Below are positions 1 through 12,000 of a stretch of DNA of 64,000 bases, piece after piece. Made by a program: the position numbers and the translations under genes. The notes beneath the pieces were generated by a model that saw only the letters and a list, made by a program, of their open reading frames with translations, searched no databases and was not told the origin of the DNA. How positions within the stretch are numbered: position 1 is the first letter of the stretch; the number at the start of each line of letters is the position of its first letter. Where the stretch lies: positions 17,238,515-17,302,514 of the forward strand of contig NC_080055.1 of the NCBI RefSeq assembly GCF_026212465.1. Direction: 5' to 3'. The stretch comes from Amaranthus tricolor. Its lineage: Eukaryota > Streptophyta > Magnoliopsida > Caryophyllales > Amaranthaceae.

Positions 1-259
1 ACGTCTAGGCGTGCTAGCGTGTCGACACGTCCCACTTATTACAATTCCGTAATAGCTAACATAATAAGCCAAGATGATAGTTTTATAGGATCATCTTCTT
101 CTTCACCCTCCACTTTCTCCCTTTTTTTTTATTAATCATCTTTATCGTTTCTTATTAATTTATTTTTTTCATTCTTTTTAGTAAATATTTTAATAACGAT
201 GACAAGCAATAAATTTCGCTTATAATCAAGTAATCATCAAAGGCACGTCTATAATATTT
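1..259. other. AT-rich non-coding start of window
   Basis: A short pyrimidine-rich, then AT-rich stretch. I see no coding frame, RNA gene or repeat boundary in it. Confidence 0.5.
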
Positions 260-282
260 TTATATTATATTCAAAGGAAAAA

Positions 283-522
283 TAAAAATGGAACCAATGC
301 TCCGACTCGCCCGACCCACCAGTTGGAACCGCCGGAACCGCCTCATGAACCGCCAAGGAACCGTTTGGAACCGCCGGAACCGCCTCATGAACCGCCAAGG
401 AACCGTTTGAAACCGCCCCGAACCGGAACCGAAATCGGGTGGAACCGAAACCGGATGGAACCGAAACGGAACCGGCCCAATCCGGATCGTGGCTATCACT
501 AATTGTGGTAATGGAACATACA
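283..522. repeat. hAT-type subterminal repeat with a 42-bp tandem duplication
   Basis: Dense, imperfect repeats of GGAACCG/AACCGCC end at a GGCTATCACTAATTGTGG-like edge. Plant hAT elements commonly have such subterminal arrays (established knowledge). A 42-bp unit is tandemly duplicated (325-366 and 367-408). No partner end was found, so this is probably one end of a truncated element. Open frames across it are products of the repeat and not genes. Confidence 0.45.
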
Positions 523-1283
523 AGCTACAAACATCTAATGGAGAACCATTAAGACATAAATGGAACATTATAATGTTGAAAAAGTATTATGTATAGGAGT
601 AAAGCATATTTGTAATCATTCATTTGTGAGTAAAGAAAAAAGATTCAATGTATACAAACATTTTTCAAACATTTATGTAATCATTTATGTAAAGCAAATG
701 AATAGTGGAATGATGGAAAAAGAACTAGTGGGAAAGCCCTGGCTTTCATAGTTAAGGAGCCCAGCTAAGTTCATGAGGAAGCCTTGGTCTTTTATGACTA
801 AGAAACTTAGAAAATGTCTGAAGAAGATATCAGACAGAAGGGAAGAAACAAGTAATTCATAACAACTCTGAAATATAAAAATCTTTTAAGTATTTTTTAT
901 TTATGGAAATACTTAAAAGTTTGGGGGATAAGAGACTAATAAGAAAAAGTACTTGATAGAGTTCAACTGATAGAGTTCAAGAAACATATGCCAGCTTGGT
1001 TGAAGCATACCTGGTAGGAAAATGTTTAGAAGAAACGTGTGAGTTATTTGTTTAGATACCTCTACAAGTCATGTGAGTTCATAAGCCAGATACCTCTTCA
1101 TTTCATGAGGATGAACATTTAGAATAATCAATTTATGTGAAATACATAGAGTGAAAATATTATTGAAGTAGTTAGAAGTATTATTTCATTTATCAGGAAG
1201 ACTAATTACAATCAACTGGAAGTCTTCAATATATACAAAAAAAAGTTTTAAGCCTCCAGAAAATAAAAGAAGAGAAACAAAAA
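523..1283. other. anonymous AT-rich segment downstream of the coiled-coil pseudogene
   Basis: No recognisable gene, RNA or element. It contains loosely repeated phrases such as AGATACCTCT and TCATGAGGA. It lies 3' of the minus-strand pseudogene and may be its 3' flank. Confidence 0.35.
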
Positions 1284-2270
1284 TCATGATTTGCTGGGTG
1301 GAGGAGTCGTTGAGGCAGAAGGAGCAGAGCTGCCAGTTCCCTTGCCAGATAATGCATTGAATTGAGCCTTAAGGGATGGAATGAATGGAGCTATTGGAGT
1401 GTCAGGAGCCAAGAAAGGTACAATCTTAGACCACTCCATGTCAGAATAAGCGGTAAAAACTGCACTCATTGTGTGCCAGAGTGTACCCTCCTTGGTCCTT
1501 GCCCTATCAGCAGCCAGATGAGTTTGAAATTGGGATTGGAAGTATTCGGTTGCTTTCTTCCTCTCCTGGGCTTTGAGGTGTTTCTTATCCGTCTCCAGTT
1601 TGGCAACATTAGCTTCCAAGGTTGATATCTGCTCCCTCAATTTGTTCTTGTTACTCTCTGAAACATCAATTATACCTCTTTGGGTCCTTGTTAGATACTT
1701 GGACTCTGAAAGTTGAGATCTGAGATGCAATATTTTCTCGTCCTTTTTAGCAGATGATTGCTCAATGGAAGCCAAAGTATCTTGTACCTTCTTCAAATCT
1801 CTTTGAAGACGGCTAGATTCTTCAACACCTTTGGCAATGGTTGTTTGTTGCTCCAAAATGTAATTGGACTGGGATATATGCTCAGCCTGCAGCTCCTTAT
1901 GTTTGGCATTAAGCTCTCTTAGGTTTTTCTCAGCCTTAGTAAACCCAATGTCCAAAGCCAAGATCCTGGCCTCCTTGGCAGTCACCAATTCGAGTTGAGT
2001 GCTGAGTTTAGTCTCCAAAAATTAGGTCTTACCCTTCTAGTTATTTACTTCATTCTGGTGAGAAAGTAGCTCAAACTCTAAGAATTGGATTTTCTCATTT
2101 AAGCCCTTTAATTCAGATGCAAGAGAGGATGAATCTGACTCCGGTGCCAGATTCCTTGCTCTGAGACCCTCCACCTTAGCTTGAAGAGTATTAATCTCAG
2201 CTTCTTGAGTTTGATTCTTTTAACGAAGGTTCTTAAGATCAAAATGGTAAGTCTTCTTCACAAAAGAACC
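1284..2270 (-). pseudogene. C-terminal coiled-coil exon
   Basis: About 320 codons rich in Glu, Lys, Leu and Gln with heptad-like spacing (for example ISTLEANVAKLETDKKHLKA), ending in a Ser/Pro/Thr-rich tail and a stop at 1284-1286. The coding frame extends upstream of 2018 to about 2270, so an apparent start at 2018 (a TTG) is not real. TAG (2037-2039) and TAA (2022-2024) break the frame. A structural or dimerisation role is inferred only from the coiled coil. Confidence 0.55.
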
Positions 2271-2586
2271 CAACTCTGAGAATCAACAGTTAATCAGTTG
2301 CATGCAAGACAAAAATAGTTAGCAAATTGAAGAAAGAAAAAGCCAAGTATAAAGTTTGAATATGGATCCGGTTACCTCATCAAAATCATGGTGTGGGCCT
2401 TCTAGAAACCTCCCAACACTGGCCATGATATCCATTGACCTAGATTGCTGGGAAGTAATCACCTCATCTAGTTTTTGTTTCGAAGAATGTAGTTTCATCT
2501 GGATGAGGGCCTTCAGCAGCCCGTTTATTTACATTTTGTGTTCCTGACAGTGAAAATGTAAGTGAATGTTGTAATAAAAATAATAA

Positions 2587-2790
<204 letters not shown>

Positions 2791-4053
2791 GACCTTCAAC
2801 AGGAATAATTTCAGCGGAACTAGGGTCTCCACCTACCAGATTCCTGATAGGTAAAGTAGGGTAGAATTCTTTTGTTTCAGCCTCTCCTTCCATGACTTGT
2901 TGTAAGTCACGAGAGGGGCTCTCATCAAAAATTTCCTCAGCATCAGTGGCTGGGAGATTAGATTGATCAATTTGGATCCTAACATTACTTTTTGGGACTA
3001 GTGTTTCCTCAACTACATCCTCAACCTGGGGGGGCAAGGATGGCAGAAGGGTCCATAGTAACATCTACTGGGACCATGGTTACCACAGTCGTTGAAACTG
3101 AGGGTTCAACAACAGTTTCAGTTGCTTTATTACCCTCCGTCTAGGTGACTTCATTGGTGGGGAATACAGCAGGGGAAGCTGGTTGTTCAACAGATGAAAA
3201 ATGTTAAATTTGGTTAGTAAAGATGCTAAAAGATAACAAATTACTCAATGAAAGTTGCAAAATAAATAAATAAATAAAAATTAAAAATTAAAAATTAAAA
3301 TAAAATAAAAAATTGTTGAAGATACATGCACCATCCCATAGAAGAACTTATCCACAGCATCATCAGTTGGGAAAGAGAATATGTTTGAGTATCAAAGAGA
3401 AGCAGATGGAGATGGAGATTTCACATCCTCAACAATCTCCTGAGTCCCAAATGGAGACTTAAGAATGCTTTCAAATTCCTCTACCACCTGCTCCTGGACA
3501 GGCTCGACAGGAGCGTTCTCAACAGCCTCAACAACAGCATTGGTGACAGTTGCTGCAAAATAAATGACAAGTCAGATATATGGGAAATGTTAATATAATT
3601 GATGAAATTTTGTTTGATAAGAAAGCAACCACTTGAGTCTTAACCTGGGAGCAACACAACAATTTGTGTACTCCCAAGTGGCAGGTAAGCACAAGGAGTA
3701 ACCAGAAGAGGGAGACCATCACCTTCCTAGGACTGGAAAGAAGAGACATCAGCAGTAGGGCCCCTAGATTTGCCCTTTTTAGAACCACCTCCAACAAAGG
3801 GCTTTGAGACCTGAAAGACATTTGGATGTGGATCAACTCAGGCCTCAGGATCAACAAAGGGCATATACCTGAACAGGTGACCAAGGCTCTTGGGTACCCT
3901 GACCCAAATGATTTTGTCCTTGTATTCCTTGAGGTCATTGAGTTCTGGGTAGATGAGCATAGCCCCATAATATTGAAGAAAAAGTAATGAAAGGCTTGTT
4001 CTTATCTCGTCTAGCTTAAAGACTCTTATAAAGATTAAGAGTTAGGGGAAGTT

Positions 4054-4651
4054 TCATGTATTCACAAGTCTAGATAAAGAATATATTATTTCTGGTAGCT
4101 TGAGGAAGAAGTTGGTTGAGAGAAAGATGGAAATGGCATAAAATCTGGGAGAATAATGGGTGAAGAGAGAAGCGTAAACCAAAAGCAAAGTGATATATAC
4201 AAACTGGGATGAAAATGTTCTCTTAATTGGTTTCTGAGACGATGTATTCATGGGCCATCATCCCTTCTTCACCAAATTTGCACTAATATCCCTTCTCTTT
4301 TGGAATATGGCAGTAGTCTTCAAGCACAAACTGGGCCCTACCCTCTACCATCTGGTTGAAAGTTTGATAAGTGAGCCCAGTACTCAGTAATCTTTTCATC
4401 GTATCAGATGAACCCTCCAGGTAGAAAGGTGTGAAATAAATACCTTCAAGATCTTTCAAAGAGGGAGGAATAATTGGATCAGTCCATCGAAGGTATGGCC
4501 AGCCATTAGGTTTCATGCTCCAATCAGTTGAAGATTCATGTGGTAATGCCTCTGGTTGCATAAAAAGGGGAAATTCAAAAACTGGTGCATCGGTTAATTC
4601 TTTATTGAAATCAAAAGTCAAGTCACGGAGGGAAGTCTTTGAAGAAATCAT
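4054..4651 (-). pseudogene. N-terminal exon of the coiled-coil pseudogene
   Basis: The frame opens at an ATG (4649-4651) and runs 122 codons, with WPYLRWTDPIIPPSLKDLEG near residue 52, to a stop near 4283. The same frame then stays coding-like to about 4075 despite two stops (CKFGEEGMMAHEYIV..., ...CIYHFAFGLRFSLHPLF...). The post-stop part is the piece resembling PF04195. The start is plausible because the DNA upstream (4652-4850) has no coding quality and looks like a leader or promoter. Confidence 0.5.
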
Positions 4652-6204
4652 TGTTGAAATTAATGCGAGAGTAAATCGAAGAGAAACAAAGGTTTGCAGA
4701 AGAATAGTTTAAAAAGAAGTGAATTAGAGAATGTTTGAGAGTAATTGGGTTTAAAGAAAGCGTAATCAAAATAAATGCAAGTATAAGAATATTTATAGGC
4801 ACGATAATTGTTGAGGAATTTAAAAGGAGAAGATCAACCGTCAAGAAACATAGTAATTTGAATTAGATGATCAACAGTCAAGATGAAACCGCCAAAAATT
4901 CAAAATTGTAGGAGTAGGGAACAGTGATTGAATGTGCATTTAATGTTAGTACCGTCAAATAGGAATAATGATGAAATATGTTGCAGTAGTTGTGGCATGT
5001 TCAATAATTTTCCAGAAAATTGCATCAAGTGGAAAATGATCAGAAAAATTGATAAAAGAAATCTCATGGGTGTCCCTAAAAGAAGGAAAAGACTAGAGTA
5101 CTCAGATTTTTCATGTTGCCAGAAATTTGAAGAATAAAGACTTGAAGACTACCAAAAAAAAAAATTAAACTCAACAAAAATAGTTGAGATGATTGACAAT
5201 CTATTCAAACCCATATCTGATACTGAAGACGAAGGAATAATGTGGAAAATTCTGCTTGATTCTTACATGACCACAAGGAAGAAGCCATCTGTTAAAATCA
5301 AGTTCTGATTCTGAAGACAGACACATGAATTCTTGAAATTGAATTCATAGGTCTGGAAGGGCAAATTGTATATGTAAAATATTAGCCAGAAGTAATTTTA
5401 GTAGAAAATTATCTAGGATGATTAATTTAATGTTAATCTGGAAGAAATTAGTAAGATTAGTAGGTAATCTGGCAACATTTCTCTGGGAGGATTGATGAAG
5501 CATTAAACATACAGTAATATTAGTGCATGGGAAGGTCACGTGCGATTAAAAGACACTTGTCAATTATAGAAGGTCATCATAAGCTAGTGGGACACATGTT
5601 AATAAGAGAAGCAAAGAGCGCCATATAAAATAAAGGAAAATTCACCAAAATAAAGAGCAACTTGACACGTCCAAGAAAACTCCAGTGGCATGCAAGGGAA
5701 TTTTGCGGATTGATGAAATAATAGAAGAATGTTCTACATGCACAATGATAGACTATAAATACACACAAGGAGCACATAAATGAGGTGATTAATTAATTTT
5801 AAACTAACTTCTACTACTAAGAGAGATACAAAAGACTCTAAGAAATTTATTGCGACGGAGTTATTACATTTGATTTTCAAGGACCCACATTGATTTTCAG
5901 AAGAACATTAAATTGCACAATCATAAATCTAAGAGAGTAATTTCTATTGTACTAAATAATCTTCAAAAGAACATTTGTCAAATATTAATCACAAAAGACC
6001 TAACGTTAAAATAAGTCCTAAGTAGTAATCCACCTTGCAGCCACAGTGTTCCTGGAAGGACCTACAGGAATAGCCATCTTCTTCAGATATATTATTGCAT
6101 AGTTTGGCAAGATAGCAAAGAAAGACTTCCACCAGCACTTAATTTCTTATTAAATTATAAATCAGGGGATTAAGTTCTCATAATTGTCCTATAAACCATA
6201 CAAG
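4652..6204. other. 5' flank of the pseudogene and anonymous DNA
   Basis: No supported gene. The first 200 bp contain AT-rich TATA-like stretches (near 4785-4800) that could have been the promoter of the minus-strand pseudogene. The rest has only short random frames. Confidence 0.35.
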
Positions 6205-6616
6205 AACACCTCATTCCTTAAAAAAGTTGCCACTTTTCATTTTAAGGTGTTCCATTTGTTGTTCTCATAAAAATCTTTTTATTTGTATCACAAATTTTGT
6301 ACAAAAATAACCTTGCTCATCCTCATTTCAATATTTTAATAATGTTTATGATCTCACATATTTTCCACTAACTTCATTTTAACATTTTTATAGCCCTCAT
6401 ATGTTTCCCACTAACTTCATAAAAATATATTTTTTTGTAGTCTCCATACTTTATCCACTAACTTTCTTTTAATATTTTTTAAATATGTATGCTTCCCATT
6501 TTTCATCCATTAAATTTAATATTTAATAAAATAATAACTCCACTTTCTAAAAGATTCTATTCTTCTTAATTTCCGTGAACATTCCTTTTGAGAACGTCAT
6601 TAAGGAACGGCGGGAG
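6205..6616. mobile_element. diverged Stowaway-type MITE
   Basis: The right end reads GGAACGGCGGGAG followed by TA, the reverse complement of the Stowaway terminus CTCCC-CCGTTCC. The left end is degenerate (CCTCATTCCTTAAAAAAGTT). The interior is AT-rich with no coding capacity, and resembles about 29190-29500. The left boundary is approximate. Confidence 0.45.
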
Positions 6617-7082
6617 TACTATTTAATTTAGTGTGAATCAAATAATATTAAGTATTTCTCAATAATTGTATTGTTTTTATTGAACTCAATAATTGTACTT
6701 TATTATACTTGTAAAAGGAAAATACTTACTATTTTAATACCTTTTAAAGTTGACACACACTAAAATAGTGTTGACCAAAACCATACAAGACTTTCTCAAA
6801 CATGTAATAATCGTGGTGATTAAGTTGTTATTCTATATTAGACCTGATCATGGGCGGCCTAGCCCGCCGACTTGGCCCGACCCGGCCCGAAAAAGTGAGG
6901 GTTTGGGTACCAAAATATGGCCCGATGGGCGGGTTTGGGCAGAAAATAAGCGGCCTGAATTTTTTGGGACGAGTTTGGGATTGCCGTTTGGCCTGCGGGC
7001 TGGCCCGGCCCAGCCCAAAAGGAGCTATGTTGGCCCAAGTAGAAGAAATAAATGATTATGGGCTTATGGCCCAAGAAGTAGT

Positions 7083-7560
7083 GAAAGATTGAAAAAAATA
7101 AGATAAATAAACAATTTAATTCCGAATATAAGATTCGGGAAAACTTATGTCCCAAAATAAGCTTCCGTACATCCAAGCCTAGCCTCGGGTAAGTCGCTGT
7201 TAGTAACAGCGAATGAGGAGAAAAAAAAAAATTAAAAGGCCCTAAGTCGCTGTTAGTAACAGCGACTTAAGGAGTTGACCAGTCAACCCTTTAAGTCGCT
7301 GTTACTAACATCGACTTATAAAAAAAAAAAAAAAAAAAAATAATATTTTTTTTTTTTAAATTTTAATAGTAATGAACTTGAAGTAGCTGTATTTTTTTGT
7401 TTTTGGAGCAGCTTGTTTTTTAACCTTCAAACAATTATTTAATAGCAGATGAACTAACTATATAAACTTGTTATTGTTTGATTAATCTTCCGATGTGGGA
7501 TTGTTTTCTGGAACACATCAAAATAAATGAAACCAAAAATTAGCTCACGAATAGAGCACC
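7083..7560 (+). repeat. left terminal inverted repeat of the Mutator-like element
   Basis: A 478-bp arm matching 8742-9217 in reverse complement with few differences and small homopolymer indels. It contains three near-perfect 26-bp palindromes with core TCGCTGTTAGTAACAGCGA (about 7191, 7242 and 7292). Confidence 0.92.
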
Positions 7561-7736
7561 GATGTGGGACTAAGTTATTGAAGAGGAAGACATCCACCAT
7601 TGAAGAAGACCAATAGATTCATTGCAATTTGATATGAATGAGCTGATATTTGGGAGTATTTCAGTTAATAAAATGCCAAGTTTCTGCTTGCAGACTTGCA
7701 GTGTTCCCAAAACATTTCAATTTTTTTTTGAACTGC

Positions 7737-8015
7737 AGCGGTCTAGATGTGATAACTCGGTTGATACAAGGAGATGTGTCTTGGTGCATGTTGTTTGCCA
7801 ATGACATTGTTCTAGTAGATGAGACTAGGGAGGGGGTAAATGTCAAGTTATAATGATTGAGATAAGAATTAGAGTTACAAGGTTTCAAATTAAGTCGGAG
7901 CAAGACAAAGTACATGGAGTGTTACTATAGTACAAACGAGATAGACCATAGAAACTAATATATTGGCTCATGTAGCCGACTCCAATCTTTTGGGATTAAG
8001 GCTCTGACATTGTTG
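7737..8015 (+). pseudogene. LINE reverse-transcriptase C-terminal fragment with 3' tail
   Basis: The frame reads WCMLFANDIVLVDETREGVN, matching the plant LINE reverse-transcriptase block that normally reads FADDIVL; here the first catalytic Asp is Asn. After a stop near 7852 the similarity continues (GFKLSRSKTKYMEC). About 7970-8020 carries the phrase GTAGCCGACTCCAATCTTTT GGGATTAAGGCT, typical of 3' ends of plant LINE-like retroposons. It is a dead fragment inside the Mutator-like element. Confidence 0.65.
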
Positions 8016-8329
8016 TTGAAATATTCTCTTGTATACAATAGTGGGTTTCGATTACTAATAAACCTTATGACATGTTAATTTTTATTACATTAATGTCGAG
8101 TACATTCAACCCCCAAACCGTGCCTAGGTGGGAGCCACTTGGCATTTGGGGTGATGGCATATCACTATTGTACTCCAATAAAAAATGACCAAAAGCAAAG
8201 CTAATTACTTGAGTATTGTATTCACAGTGCACATTATTGGATATTTGTGGTTGCACTTTACGATCGACTTTGGTTGATCAATCAATATGCTTTACTGTCA
8301 AAACTTGATTAATAGTGACCAAATTGCAG

Positions 8330-8548
8330 ATGATAGCAATGAGATATGGTGCCATACCCATTGCAAGAAAGACCGGTGGCTTGAATGACAGGTAGGTTAT
8401 TTCTTCACTTTGTAATTTAATACATTGATTCTTTTTTGGCTAATCTAAGTCATGCTATATTTTATGCCCTAGTGTTTTTGATGTTGATGATGAGGCAATA
8501 CCACCTCAGTTCAGGAATGGATTTACATTCTTATCACCTGATGAACAG
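8330..8548 (+). pseudogene. captured starch synthase fragment (SS4/SS3-like, GT5) with intron
   Basis: Two exon pieces (8330-8391 and 8473-8548) are separated by an 81-bp GT...AG intron that joins them in frame (AG|T giving Ser). The translation carries MIAMRYG, KTGGLND and RNGFTFLSPDEQ, the C-terminal GT5 region of plant starch synthases, closest by eye to SS4. In the parent enzyme this region helps bind ADP-glucose and transfers glucose to growing glucan in the plastid. The piece starts at an acceptor-like TTGCAG and ends at a donor-like CAG|GTAATT. A following GGTTTGAAC (8612-8620) may be the start of the next exon. It is about 46 codons of a protein usually near 1000 residues, so it is not functional as an enzyme. 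Confidence 0.75.
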
Positions 8549-8741
8549 GTAATTGAACTGTAATATCAGGTTTTATGTTACTAGGAGTTTTGAGAAAATG
8601 GTTTGAGTATAGGTTTGAACAACTCGCATACGCCGCCTGCCGTTGTTGGGCTTAGACTTGGACCTGAGTATTCTCACATTCTGTCCTTCAAGCAATTACT
8701 ATACTATTGTTGTAACAGAAATAGGCAAATAGCTAATTTTT

Positions 8742-9217
8742 GGTGCTCTATTCGTGAGCTAATTTTTGGTTTCATTTATTTTGATGTGTTCCAGAAAACA
8801 ATCCCACATCGGAAGATTAATCAAACAATAACAAGTTTATATAGTTAGTTCATCTGTTATTAAATAATTGTTTGAAGGTTAGAAAACAAGTTGCTCCAAA
8901 AACAAAAAAATACAGCTACTTCAAGTTCAATACTATTAAAATTTAAAAAAAAAAGAAAATTTTTTTTTTTTTTTTTTATAAGTCGCTGTTAGTAACAGCG
9001 ACTTAAAGGGTTGACTGGTCAACTCCTTAAGTCGCTGTTACTAACAGCGACTTAGGGCCTTCTAATTTTTTTTTTTTTTCTCCTCATTCGCTGTTACTAA
9101 CAGCGACTTACCCGAGGCTAGGCTTGGATGTACGGAAGCTTATTTTGGGACATAAGTTTTCCCGAATCTTATATTCGGAATTAAATTGTTTATTTATCTT
9201 ATTTTTTTCAATCTTTC
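8742..9217 (-). repeat. right terminal inverted repeat of the Mutator-like element
   Basis: A 476-bp arm, the reverse complement of 7083-7560, with the same three palindromic motifs (about 8981, 9029 and 9086). It ends CAATCTTTC just before the 9-bp duplication. Confidence 0.92.
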
Positions 9218-10437
9218 AGAAGTAGTATCACACTATCACTAAATCACTAAATCAGTAAATCACTAAAACCCTACTCTCACTCTCAAACTCACGCCTCTCA
9301 CTCCTCACTCACGCCTCTCACTCTCAAATTCTCAATCTGAAATCTTAATCAAGGTAATTTTATTTTATATTTTAGTTCCATGTTTTTTGTTTAGTTATTT
9401 TTTATGAGTTTCTGTTTGTGTGAAATATGAATTTATATTGTCATGGACTTATGGTTATGGTAAAATAAAATCTAAAATCTGAAATATGCAAAGTGTAAAT
9501 GCTTGATTTTGGTTTTATGTTCATGCTAATTTATATTGTCATGGGTAGTTTTATTTTTTTTAAGTAAATCTGAAAACCATAATATGTTTAAAGTTGATAG
9601 ACACGGTGAAATAAACTTAGATTTGTCGGTTGGATTCCATTTGGATGAATAAAAGATAAAACCAAGCATTGATAAACTGCAAGTCAAGTATGAGGATGAA
9701 TAAAAACCAAGCATTTACCTTGCTTTTCTTCTGATCAGTGAAATTAGTAAGTATTTAATTAATTTAATATAGATATCAATAGAGTTGTAAATCAATTAAT
9801 CGGGATCATAGCCTAAGCAGATTCAAATCTAAATCCTCTGCTATGATAGAAAAAACGAGAGGAGGAGAAAGATGAAAACCTATTGGGGAAGAGAATCACA
9901 GGTGGACTGTTTAGGATGAGAAAGACTTCCATTAGATGATGAGATGCAATTAGTTGTTGTAGTAATAACAGCAACTGTGGGAGAACTAACATAACAGCAA
10001 TCCTCTGCTATGATTAGATACAATTCCATTAGATCATTTTTTTTATGATGGGAAGTGTTTTTTTGTTTCTGTTATATTGTTTCATCTCATGTATTATATA
10101 TAGTGTATAGATCATGAGATATTTAGCCAAGTCTTTAGCCAAGCGCCATATATATTACATGTGTTTGTTCTTTTAATTTGATTACTTTTATAATAAAATG
10201 TATTTATATTATAATTTTTACACGTAAATAGTTCAAGGAAATTAATGATTTAAATTGTGCATTGGCTGGTGTAACTGTGTAAGTGTGTAAAACGGAGGAT
10301 AATAGATTAATCATGGTGTTATATATTTCTGATATATATTTCTGATATATTCTATTTTTTTATTATATTATTAATTTATTTGTTATTAGTTTTTTACTTT
10401 ATTAGTTTTTTTATTCCAATTATTATTCTGAGTTGTA

Positions 10438-12000
10438 TTTCTGATAATTGGAGAAATGATCATACACAAGATGAATACATTTGTATAACTGCTCATTGGA
10501 TTGATAGGAATTGGAAGTTGCGAAAAAGAATCATTAGATTTGGAGCTTTAACACCTCCATTTGATGGTATTACTATAGCGGAGGATGTTTGTCTTTGTTT
10601 GTCCAAATGGAAAATAGATGGTAAAGTAGGTTCTTTTACATTAAATAATGCGACCTACAATAATACAATGATGAGTCAAATAAAGAGACAACTTGTGAGG
10701 AATGGTAAAGGACTTTTGTTCTCTGGTGACTCTTTCCAAATTCGTTGTTGTTGTCACATCATAAATTTAATTGTACAAGCTGGTCTTAGACTTATTGATG
10801 ATGTTGTAGAAAAGACTAGATCAATTGGCAAACATTTTAGGCATTCGGTACCTAAGAGAAAGAAGTTCTACCAGATTGCTCAACAAACTTATCATTTAGA
10901 TGGCAAGAAAAGAATTCGTGGTGATTATTGTGTTAGGTGGAACTCAACTTATTTGATGCTTGATCGTGCTCTTTATTTTAGGGCGGCCATTGATTATGTG
11001 GTGGAAAAGGATATTGAAATTAAAATGTATTTACTTGATGATGATGAGTGGCACAAAGTGTTGGTGATTCGTGACTTTTTAAAGGTTTTTTACAATATCA
11101 CTAATGAATTCTCTGCCTCTACAACACCAACTTCAAATGTTTATTTCAAGGGGGTTTTGGATATTCAATGCATGCTACTTGAAACTGCAAATGGTCCTCA
11201 TTCATTCTTGATTAATATGGTAAAAGAAATGCAAAAGAAATTTAACAAGTACTGGTCGGATTATAATATGTTATTGTCTTGTGCTTGTGTTTTGGACCCT
11301 CGTTATAAGCTTAAATTTGTTGAGTATTGTTACAGCGTTCTTTATGGAGAAATGATAGCTAAGGAGAAAGTGGCGGAAGTGAGAGCCATTTTGTGTGACT
11401 TGCTAAAGGAGTATAGGGATGTGGATGGTGAGGACATTGGTCAAAGTGGCGAGGTTGGTGGGGAGATAAATATGCATGTTCCTATTGGTAGTGATAGGAT
11501 GGCTAATTATAGCAGTTGGATGATTAGAAAAGAACAAAGTGTGGTGGAAAAATCACAACTTAATCTTTATTTGGAGGAAAAGAATGTTGATCATAAGAGT
11601 CCTCTTGATGTGTTATGTTGGTGGAAAAATAGTGGAGCACCTAGACATCCACAACTTGCCGCATTAGCTCGTGACATCCTAGCTATTCCTATATCATCTG
11701 TTCCCTCCGAGTCGGCTTTTAGTATGGGTAAGAAATTGTTCAATCCTTGGAGGGCTTCTCTAACATCAATGACGATTGAATCTCTTGCTTGATATGAAGA
11801 TTGGCTACGTGCAAAGGGTTTATGTTTAGGTAAGTTATTATTTTGCTTTAATGTATAATTAATTAGTTACATATTTTGATTATTTCATATGCTAACACTT
11901 TTTTTCCATACTGCATCAAGGTCGGTCTACCATTTTTAATGTTGAAGAGGAGGAAGAAGAGGTAGATCGTAAAGATGACGATTTTCAAATCATTTATTAG
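10438..12000 (+). pseudogene. hAT transposase (zinc finger BED / RICESLEEPER type), truncated
   Basis: The open frame from about 10438 (DNWRNDHTQDEYICITAHWI) to 11792 covers the RNase-H-like core and most of the C-terminal dimerisation region (ARDILAIPISSVPSESAFSM). Coding similarity continues past an in-frame TGA (11790-11792, likely formerly a Cys codon) as YEDWLRAKG to a donor at 11830. It resumes in a final acidic exon (11921-12000: FNVEEEEEEVD, stop TAG). The hydrophobic stretch translated before 10438 is intron or leader and should not be read as protein. The N-terminal BED DNA-binding finger is missing. Family members are nuclear and cut at the terminal inverted repeats; this copy cannot be complete. 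Confidence 0.88.

Larger units (their letters stand above)
7083..9217. mobile_element. Mutator-like element with gene fragments (Pack-MULE type), nested in hAT-1
   Basis: Long terminal inverted repeats (7083-7560 and 8742-9217) begin GAAAGATTGAAAAAAATA and are flanked by a perfect 9-bp duplication AGAAGTAGT (7074-7082 and 9218-9226). Both traits fit Mutator-like elements. The 1.18-kb interior has no transposase. It holds a LINE reverse-transcriptase fragment and a starch-synthase fragment with its intron, the arrangement known for Pack-MULEs. It interrupts hAT-1 near its 5' end, so it is the younger of the two. Confidence 0.9.

Noticed and set aside
283..568. Apparent Pro/Arg/Phe-rich small protein on the minus strand
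   Set aside because: Produced by the GGAACCG repeat array of a hAT-type end. Similar frames at 56841-57101 and 60390-60614 were rejected for the same reason.
8603..8848. 81-codon open frame across the inner edge of the right Mutator-like terminal repeat
   Set aside because: It runs from a possible captured piece into non-coding terminal-repeat DNA, so it is not a gene.
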